NCBI RefSeq assembly: GCF_001025175.1
Contig: NZ_AP012324.1
Coordinates: 1,612,001-1,676,000, forward strand
Direction of reading: 5' to 3'
Length of the DNA stretch: 64,000 nucleotides
Origin: Bifidobacterium breve DSM 20213 = JCM 1192
GTDB lineage: Bacteria; Actinomycetota; Actinomycetes; Actinomycetales; Bifidobacteriaceae
The translations under genes and the position numbers were made by a program. The notes beneath the pieces are model-generated. The model made no database searches, was not told the DNA's origin, and saw only the letters and a list, made by a program, of their open reading frames with translations. Below, one piece after another: positions 58,153-64,000 of this stretch. Positions within the stretch are counted from its first letter, which is position 1. The number at the start of each line of letters is the position of its first letter.

Positions 58153-59727
58153 TCAACACCCTACTGCACGGATTGCAGTGACTCGTCCAGCGTCGAAACC
58201 ATTGACACGCGCCCATTGCACCGGATCGGCGTCAAGCAGCGAATCGCGAGTCTCAGCAAACTCATCTTCGACCGCACGGCCAAGCAGCGTGGCATCAAGA
58301 GCCACATCCTTGCCTGATGCAATCGATGCTTTAACCGCGTGGGTCTTCGCACGGTCAACGATATTCTTGAGGCTCGCGCCGGAAACCACGTCGGCCAGGA
58401 ACAGCGCATTCCACGTGCCGCGCTCGTCACGCACGTCAGCGAGATGCCGGCGCTCGGAACGTGTATAGATATCTCGCACAAGTACGCGGGAGAGCGCATC
58501 GGCATCCAGACCCTGTTCCAGCGGCAGGTCATCAGTCAGGTAATGACGCACGATGGAGGCGGCTGCCTCGCCGGAAGGCCGGTCTATACGAATCTTCACG
58601 TCAAGACGGCCCGGGCGCAGCACGGCGGGATCGATCATGTCCACGCGATTGGATGCGCCAATCACCATCACATTATCGAGCGATTCCACGCCGTCGAGTT
58701 CGGAAAGGAACTGTGGCACGATGGTGGTTTCCACGTCGGAGGATACACCGGAGCCGCGGGTTCTCAGCAGCGAGTCCATCTCGTCGATGAATACGACCAC
58801 CAGCTTGCCTTCGGCGGCGCGTTCGCGGGCGCGTTGAAAAATCAAACGAATCAGACGCTCGGATTCACCGACGTACTTGTTGAGCAGTTCAGGCCCTTTG
58901 ACGGACAGAAATACGCCTTTGACCTGCTGCTCTCTGCCGTTGATAGAGCCATCGCCATCCATGTCACAGCCGCCTTCGCACAAGGCATTGGCCACGGCTT
59001 TGGCAATCATCGTTTTGCCATTGCCGGGAGGCCCGTAGAGCAATACGCCCTTCGGCGGCTTCAAATCATAGCGCTCAAATAGCGCGCGATGCTGGAACGG
59101 CAGCTGCACGGCATCCCTGATGCGGACGATCTCGCTGTCCAAACCGCCGATGTCGGCAAAGGTGACGTCTGGAGTCTCTTCCAACACCAGATCCCGGTCA
59201 CTCTCATTGGGCAGCAGTTCGATGGCGAGACGCACGGACGGATCGACGATAATGCGATCGCCTTGACTGATGGCGGTCAAACTGAGTGCGCTGGAACGAC
59301 GCACCAACACGGGATTGCCGGAAGCATCGACAACGATCAGACGTCCGTCATCGAGTATTTGCTTGACTACGCGAATCTGGCCCACAGTGTCGGCATCGCG
59401 CTGTTCGACCAGCACGAGCTTCTCGTTGAGCACAACAGTGGAACCAGCGGCGAGACGAGACGCGTTGACGTTCGCGGCCACGGGCACGACTATGCGTCGA
59501 GTACCGGAAATCACCTCTGCGCTGGCATGCTGTACGCCGTTCTCATCGGTGTGGGTCGAATCGATTTTGACCATCGTGGCGAAGGTGAGCGGCGGCTGTG
59601 CGAGTTGCGCCAGCTGCGATTTGGCTTTGGTGAGCTCTTTGCCGGCACGGTTCAGAGCTTCGGCGAGCGCATGGTTCTTGGCCATAAGCCGGTCGTTCAG
59701 CTCGGCAAGATTTTCGGCTTCTCCCAT
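58153..59727 (-). CDS. arc: AAA+ ATPase ARC (Mpa-type, pupylation-associated)
   Basis: 524 aa. N-terminal coiled coil (about 1-45, for Pup recognition), two OB domains (about 48-180), then an AAA domain: Walker A GPPGNGKT (232-239), Walker B VVFIDE (311-316), GVSSDVETT and the arginine-finger region RPGRLDVKI. It unfolds pupylated proteins. Two oddities: the C-terminus ends RAVGC and lacks the QYL/HbYX motif that docks to a proteasome, and an insert at 255-266 (DMDGDGSINGRE) fits the EF-hand calcium-loop pattern. ATG at 59727 with GAAGG; the upstream GTG lies on that site. Downstream of dedA on the same strand. Confidence 0.93.
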   Translation of the reverse strand: MGEAENLAELNDRLMAKNHALAEALNRAGKELTKAKSQLAQLAQPPLTFATMVKIDSTHTDENGVQHASAEVISGTRRIVVPVAANVNASRLAAGSTVVLNEKLVLVEQRDADTVGQIRVVKQILDDGRLIVVDASGNPVLVRRSSALSLTAISQGDRIIVDPSVRLAIELLPNESDRDLVLEETPDVTFADIGGLDSEIVRIRDAVQLPFQHRALFERYDLKPPKGVLLYGPPGNGKTMIAKAVANALCEGGCDMDGDGSINGREQQVKGVFLSVKGPELLNKYVGESERLIRLIFQRARERAAEGKLVVVFIDEMDSLLRTRGSGVSSDVETTIVPQFLSELDGVESLDNVMVIGASNRVDMIDPAVLRPGRLDVKIRIDRPSGEAAASIVRHYLTDDLPLEQGLDADALSRVLVRDIYTRSERRHLADVRDERGTWNALFLADVVSGASLKNIVDRAKTHAVKASIASGKDVALDATLLGRAVEDEFAETRDSLLDADPVQWARVNGFDAGRVTAIRAVGC

Positions 59728-59780
59728 ATATGCCTTCACTCCCCTATCGGAACCATCCGAACCCTTATGCGGGCTTGGCG

Positions 59781-60497
59781 TTATTCGCCATGCTGTGCTT
59801 TCCTGTTACGCACCACAGTACGCACTTTTTTCACCGCGAACCATACGATGACCACAACCACGGCCACGATGACCACGTCTTCGAACACACCGAGCGCACC
59901 TTGAATCGAGCACCATTGGTCTCCGAGCAGATAACCTGCGGACACCAAGATGGTGTTCCATACGGCCGATCCGAGCAGGGTCCAGCCGGTGAACTGCAGG
60001 AAATTCATACGGTTGAAGCCGGCGGGAATGGAAATCAGCGAGCGCACCACGGGAATCACGCGGCCGATGAGCACCGACCATGTGCCGTACCTGGTGAACC
60101 AATCGTTGGCCTTGCTCACATCCTTGCGGCTGACGCCTGGAATCTTGTCCGCCGCACGGTTGATGCGATGCAAGCCCACCCAACGGGAAATGCCATACAG
60201 CGTCCATGCACCCAGCAAAGAGCCAATGGTGGCCCAGATGATCGCGCCGGGCAGACTCAGCGTGCCGCGGGCCGCGGTGAAGCCTGCGAGCGGCAGAATC
60301 ACTTCGGAAGGGATGGGCGGGAACACCGATTCGAGGGCGATGGCCAGAGCCACGCCGACGCCGCCGATGGTTTCCATCAGGGTGATGAGCCATTCAGTGA
60401 TGGTGCCGATCAGGCCGCCTTCGGACGTGGTGCAGATGGGTGTGGGGTTAGCCGCGAGTGCAGTGGCAAGCTCCATAGAAAAACTCATAGAGGGCAT
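59781..60497 (-). CDS. DedA-family membrane protein
   Basis: 238 aa, about five hydrophobic segments, with ESVFPPIPSEVILPLAGF and GRVIPVVRSLISIPAGFNRM, the DedA/SNARE-associated signature. DedA proteins are now linked to polyprenyl-phosphate or phosphatidylethanolamine translocation. Starts at ATG 60497 or 60488. It is divergent from serB with 29 bp between, and sits 53 bp before arc on the same strand. Confidence 0.88.
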   Translation of the reverse strand: MPSMSFSMELATALAANPTPICTTSEGGLIGTITEWLITLMETIGGVGVALAIALESVFPPIPSEVILPLAGFTAARGTLSLPGAIIWATIGSLLGAWTLYGISRWVGLHRINRAADKIPGVSRKDVSKANDWFTRYGTWSVLIGRVIPVVRSLISIPAGFNRMNFLQFTGWTLLGSAVWNTILVSAGYLLGDQWCSIQGALGVFEDVVIVAVVVVIVWFAVKKVRTVVRNRKAQHGE

Positions 60498-60526
60498 TGT
60501 CTCAAGGTTTTTCGAGAATCGAAAGC

Positions 60527-61249
60527 ATGACGCAAGAAGATGTGCATTTTATTGACAAGTCCGCCGAAAGCGAAGTTGGGGCTTTGGGCGGTTCCGCCGA
60601 TTCCGTACCGACGCTGGCTGAGCCCGGTCTGCTGGTGATGGATGTGGACTCCACGCTCATCGACGAAGAGGTTATTGATGAGTTGGGCGAGGCCGCCGGA
60701 TCCGGTGAGGAAATCGCGAAGGTGACCGAACGCGCGATGCGTGGCGAGTTGGAGTTCTGCGACGCGTTGCGGGCCCGTGTGGCATTGCTTGAGGGTTTGC
60801 CGGTCTCCGTGTTCGACACCGTGCATGACAAGCTGCATTTCACCAAAGGCGCGCTGGAGCTGATTGACACGCTGCATGCGCATGGCTGGAAGGTCGGCGT
60901 GGTGTCCGGCGGCTTCCATGAGGTGGTCGACAAGCTGGCCGCCGAGGGGCATATCGATTATTGGATTGCGAACCGTCTTGAAGTTGCCGATGGGCGCTTG
61001 ACCGGCAAGGTGTTGGGCGAGATTGTCTGCAAGACCGTGAAACTGCATGCGCTGCGGAAGTGGGCCAAGCAGCTGGATATTCCGATGAGCCAGACCGTGG
61101 CCGTGGGTGATGGCGCGAATGATATTCCGATGATTCAGGCCGCCAGTCTGGGTATTGCTTTCTGCGCCAAGCCGAAGACCCAGCTCGCCGCCGATGAGGC
61201 TATCAACGACCGCGACCTGATGCACGTACTCGACTATCTGCGCCGGTAG
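60527..61249 (+). CDS. serB: Phosphoserine phosphatase
   Basis: 240 aa. HAD-type nucleophile pair D39 and D41 in LVMDVDSTLI, motif II in GVVSGGF, Lys in the TGKVL region and GDGANDIPMI for Mg. It dephosphorylates phosphoserine in serine biosynthesis. ATG at 60527; the in-frame TTG at 60497 is an alternative but gives an N-terminus with no family similarity. The N-terminal 30 residues are not conserved. Next gene priA starts 47 bp later. Confidence 0.93.
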   Translation: MTQEDVHFIDKSAESEVGALGGSADSVPTLAEPGLLVMDVDSTLIDEEVIDELGEAAGSGEEIAKVTERAMRGELEFCDALRARVALLEGLPVSVFDTVHDKLHFTKGALELIDTLHAHGWKVGVVSGGFHEVVDKLAAEGHIDYWIANRLEVADGRLTGKVLGEIVCKTVKLHALRKWAKQLDIPMSQTVAVGDGANDIPMIQAASLGIAFCAKPKTQLAADEAINDRDLMHVLDYLRR

Positions 61250-61284
61250 ACCGGTAGATAATTACCGGTATTGGCTGAGGCCCT

Positions 61285-61290
61285 TATAGT
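61285..61290 (+). promoter_or_regulatory. Candidate -10 element for priA (leaderless start)
   Basis: TATAGT, five of six matches to TATAAT, lies 6 nt before the priA ATG, and no Shine-Dalgarno is present. A leaderless transcript is possible; the -35 region is not clear. Confidence 0.4.
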
Positions 61291-61296
61291 TGAGAC

Positions 61297-63606
61297 ATGA
61301 CTACATCGGACGCACAGCAGCTCACGCTTGACGGGTTGGCCCCGCGCAAGCGGCGCAAACGTGCGCCCGCGGAGCACACGCCCGCCGAGCATGATCCCAT
61401 TGCACAAGTGGTGCTTGATGTGCAGGCGCTGCATCTTGGTCAGACATTCGACTACTTCATCGACGAGAAAGACAGTGATGCCGCGCAACCCGGCGTTCTG
61501 GTGCGCGTGCGGTTCGGTGTCCAGCGAGTCAGTGGCGTGATTTGGTCGCGTACATCCACTAGCGATACACCGCGCTCTTCAATTCGCTATATCGAGCGAG
61601 TGCTGAGTCCTGACGTGCTAGTCCCCGCTTCGATGCGCGAGGATATCGGGCTTATAGCCAATGCCTATGGCGGCACTCGGGCCAATATTCTGCGTTTTGC
61701 CGTGCCGCCGCGCGTGTCCAAAGTGGAGACCGAACAGCGGCTGACCGCATCGTTCCAGCGCCCAGTTGGCGGATCGCTGCCAGATAACATACAAGGAGGG
61801 TTTGCCGGCCGCGGCACCCTGCCGGATGGCACCCGCCCATCCGGTTCCTCGTTTGAGGTGGCCGATTCGGTATCAGAGGGCGCCGCACAAGGATATCGTC
61901 GCATCGCCGCCAATTATGGTGAGGCCAATGTGTTGAACGATGCCCTGCACGGGCAACGGTTCCAATCCTTTGTTTTCGATTCGCTGCCCGGAGCCCAGGA
62001 ATGGCAACGGAATATGGCATGGATGGCGGCCACCTCGCTCAGTGCCGGCAAATCAGCCGTGGTAGAGCTTCCCACCATGCGGGAAGTCGAGGATCTGCTA
62101 CCGGTTCTGCGCAACTACGGGCTCAAACCGTTCTCCCCCACGCCTTCCGGCGGCTGGATAGGCGATGTCGCAGTGCTGAATGCTCAAATGCCTGCGGCGG
62201 ACCGATACCGTGCGTATTTGGCCGTGGCATTAGGACAGGTAAAGGTGATTATCGGCACCCGCGCGGTGATGTATGCGCCGGTTGAAGGTCCTGCTCTGTT
62301 CGCCATATTGGAAGATGCCGCCTATCAAAACATGGACGGCATGATGCCGTATCCGCAGGCACGCGGCGTGATGCGGCTGCGCGCCAAATCACACGGCGGC
62401 GTATTCGTGGCGATGTCCAATGCACGCACAGTGCAGAGTCAGTGGGAGAACACTGGCCCAGACACGGTGGAGACGCCGGTGAGTGGCTATTCCACGGCAA
62501 TCCATCCGCTCGCCTCACCGCTGAAAGATGCGACGCCGTGGGTTCGCTGGCTGAATCGCGACGAGCTAGCTCGTTTGGCGGATGCGACCATCGGCGCTCG
62601 TGTGCCTCATACGGCTGTGCGTGCGCTCAGCAAAGCGTTGGAAAGCGGCCCCGTGCTGCTCTCGATTCCTCAGGACAGTACCAGTGAAGCATTGAGCTGC
62701 GCGAAATGCCACCGTCAGGCACGCTGCGCAAAATGTTCCGGTCCGCTGCAATTGCCGGCAGATAGAAGCGAATCCGTGCCTCGGTGCCAATGGTGCGGCG
62801 CTGCGGCCATTCATTGGGCATGTCCCGGCTGTGGGCATGAACGCATGCGTGTGGTACGTGTGGGGGCGGCCGGCACGGCTGCTGAATTGGCTGGACTGTT
62901 CCGCGGCGTGCCGATGGTGTTGTCCAGCAAGGCTCAGGGATTGGTCCGCGATGTGCCATGCAAGCCGATGATTGTGATTGCCACGCCGGGTTTCGAGCCG
63001 CGTGTGCGCCCGGTGAGCAATGAGCGGGGGGCGGCTGGCCACGAATACCGCGCCGTGGCGATTCTTGATGCTTGGACCAGTCTGTATGCACTGGGTGTAG
63101 ATGCACGCTTGGATACGTTGACGGCTTGGATGCGGGCGGTTTCGCTGTGCGCGCCTCGCTCTCGAGGCGGGCAGGCGCTGATATTGGGAGAGACCGATCC
63201 GGCCATCGCTCAATCGTTGATGATGTGGGATTCGCGAATTTTGGCATCCAAGGATCTGGACGAGCGCATGGAAACCGGTATGCCGCCGACTGTGGCCGCG
63301 GCCTGTGTGTGGGGACGACGCGATGCGGTGATGACGCTGATGCAGCGCATTGGCGCGCTCGGAGGAGACTGGGCGGTATGCGGCGAGTTGCCGGGCATGC
63401 TGGGACCGGTGCCGATTGCTCAGCCCGATACCGTCGATGCGCGGGAGCTCGAAGCCACGGCCGACCGGGTGAAAGCCGTGGTACGTGTGCCGCAAAGCCA
63501 GCGAGCTGAGCTGGCCATTCGTCTTCACCGGGAAACCGCCCGTCATGTGGCCTCTCGGGAACCCGGCGAACTCCGATTCCGTATTGATCCTAAAGACCTG
63601 ATCTAG
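61297..63606 (+). CDS. priA: Primosomal protein N' (PriA), degenerate helicase type
   Basis: 769 aa. An N-terminal 3'-DNA-binding domain (VVLDVQALHLGQTFDYFI, RVRFGVQRVSGVIW) and a Zn-binding region with Cys pairs (CAKCHRQARCAKCSG, CQWCG, CPGCGH) identify PriA. The helicase motifs are degenerate: the Walker A site reads SLSAGKSAVVELPT instead of GxTGSGKT, and the DEAH-type site reads LEDAAYQ. Many actinobacterial PriA proteins share this loss, so it likely acts as a replication-restart scaffold rather than a helicase. ATG at 61297, no Shine-Dalgarno. A hairpin terminator follows at 63658. Confidence 0.9.
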   Translation: MTTSDAQQLTLDGLAPRKRRKRAPAEHTPAEHDPIAQVVLDVQALHLGQTFDYFIDEKDSDAAQPGVLVRVRFGVQRVSGVIWSRTSTSDTPRSSIRYIERVLSPDVLVPASMREDIGLIANAYGGTRANILRFAVPPRVSKVETEQRLTASFQRPVGGSLPDNIQGGFAGRGTLPDGTRPSGSSFEVADSVSEGAAQGYRRIAANYGEANVLNDALHGQRFQSFVFDSLPGAQEWQRNMAWMAATSLSAGKSAVVELPTMREVEDLLPVLRNYGLKPFSPTPSGGWIGDVAVLNAQMPAADRYRAYLAVALGQVKVIIGTRAVMYAPVEGPALFAILEDAAYQNMDGMMPYPQARGVMRLRAKSHGGVFVAMSNARTVQSQWENTGPDTVETPVSGYSTAIHPLASPLKDATPWVRWLNRDELARLADATIGARVPHTAVRALSKALESGPVLLSIPQDSTSEALSCAKCHRQARCAKCSGPLQLPADRSESVPRCQWCGAAAIHWACPGCGHERMRVVRVGAAGTAAELAGLFRGVPMVLSSKAQGLVRDVPCKPMIVIATPGFEPRVRPVSNERGAAGHEYRAVAILDAWTSLYALGVDARLDTLTAWMRAVSLCAPRSRGGQALILGETDPAIAQSLMMWDSRILASKDLDERMETGMPPTVAAACVWGRRDAVMTLMQRIGALGGDWAVCGELPGMLGPVPIAQPDTVDARELEATADRVKAVVRVPQSQRAELAIRLHRETARHVASREPGELRFRIDPKDLI

Positions 63607-63629
63607 GTTTCCCGTGTCAACGTCTCTCT

Positions 63630-63780
63630 GGCTCCCCTCTGGAGGCTGAGCCTAAAGCAAACAGCCCAGCGGGCTGTTTGTAGGCGGAGGCGAGACGATA
63701 GTCGAGCCAGAAGGTCTCGGGCAAGACCCGTCCATAATTGCAGGACGAGCTGTCTGTGACGGCAGACTGAGGGGAGGCCC
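63630..63780. repeat. Long palindromic intergenic repeat, copy 6
   Basis: GGCTCCCCTCTGGAGGCTGA on the left and GACGGCAGACTGAGGGGAGG on the right delimit about 150 bases with nested hairpins, including the terminator at 63658-63680. The GGCTCCCCT and CTGAGGGG arms match copies 2, 3 and 5. It fills most of the space between priA and the second HAD gene. Confidence 0.6.
63658..63680 (+). terminator. Hairpin terminator after priA
   Basis: CAAACAGCCC (63658-63667) and GGGCTGTTTG (63671-63680) form a perfect 10-bp stem with a 3-nt loop ending in TTTG, 51 bases past the priA stop. Confidence 0.8.
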
Positions 63781-63850
63781 AAAAACCAAATCGTCTCCAA
63801 CACGTGAAACGATGATTACAGAACAACAACCTCAAAACGGAGGAGGAACC

Positions 63851-64000
63851 ATGAAGGGTTGGCCCGGAGAGCCGGATATGGATTACAATGTGCTGGTTGC
63901 AGACGGCGAAGCTGCCACGAACGCCGGCAAACCAATCACTGACGTGATTTTCGACTTCGGCAATGTACTGATCTACTGGGATCCGGCCGCAGTGCTTATC
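63851..64000 (+). CDS. HAD-superfamily hydrolase, partial (paralogue of the gene at 57380)
   Basis: The first 50 codons are in the window; the gene continues to the right. The N-terminus MKGWPGEPDMDYNVLVA and the motif VIFDFGNVLIYWDP parallel the HAD gene at 57380 (MKGWPGE, VIFDFGNVLVDWDP), with the nucleophile Asp kept. ATG at 63851 follows an excellent GGAGGAGGA. The two copies are 6 kb apart in the same orientation, suggesting duplication. Confidence 0.9.
   Translation, partial: MKGWPGEPDMDYNVLVADGEAATNAGKPITDVIFDFGNVLIYWDPAAVLI

Overview
The window reads as chromosomal DNA of a Bifidobacterium, most likely B. longum or a close relative. This rests on the high-GC actinobacterial coding style, a Pup protein ending in Gly-Gly-Glu beside Dop and PafA, an ARC-type ATPase, an actinobacterial PriA with degenerate helicase motifs, DUF3027 and DUF349 proteins, HrcA/CIRCE control of groEL and a gluABCD-like amino-acid ABC operon. 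The species is an inference. Genes are dense; the longest stretch without a gene is about 280 bases (2595-2874). I found no tRNA, rRNA, CRISPR array, transposase or phage gene.

Layout. 1-3.5 kb: a PPK2-type polyphosphate kinase (cut by the left edge), then a MocR-type regulator divergent from a LysE exporter across a block of TTGGCTGG repeats. 3.5-8.7 kb: a secreted PAP2 phosphatase whose start lies in a strong hairpin, and a four-gene glutamate-type ABC operon. 8.7-14.2 kb: a YbaK-type deacylase, aspS, hisS and a DUF349 protein. 14.4-21.7 kb: an exported 5'-nucleotidase, then a creatininase, MHS-type transporter, PucR regulator and cytosine-deaminase-like amidohydrolase that together look like a catabolic unit for a small nitrogen heterocycle. 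21.8-33.4 kb: clpC, a frameshifted universal stress protein, a DUF3027/cold-shock-domain pair, a two-component system with a TPM-domain membrane protein, a WXG100 protein, groEL with two tandem CIRCE operators, and cspA. 33.7-42.4 kb: a LytR_C protein, ung, a six-gene MoxR/DUF58/VWA operon joined by 4-nt overlaps, then a WXG-like small protein paired with a membrane-linked alpha/beta hydrolase.

42.4-64 kb: a YkoE-type ECF S component, purB, a large flippase-like membrane protein with a kinase-like central region, and HU. The pupylation genes follow (dop, a degenerate inositol-monophosphatase homologue, pup, pafA), then a fructose-family PTS operon with an allulose-6-phosphate 3-epimerase and its PRD regulator, a HAD hydrolase, the ATPase arc, dedA, serB, priA and the start of a second, paralogous HAD hydrolase.

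The most interesting points are: (i) pupylation without proteasome subunits in the window, with an ARC ATPase that lacks the C-terminal proteasome-docking motif but carries an EF-hand-like loop inside its AAA domain; (ii) a degenerate IMPase-family protein coupled to dop; (iii) a WXG-like/hydrolase pair resembling a type VII secretion effector module; (iv) a group of genes with a -10-like hexamer 6-8 nt before the start and no Shine-Dalgarno sequence, suggesting leaderless mRNAs; and (v) at least six copies of a long palindromic intergenic repeat family. I made no database searches; all family calls come from motifs and recall.
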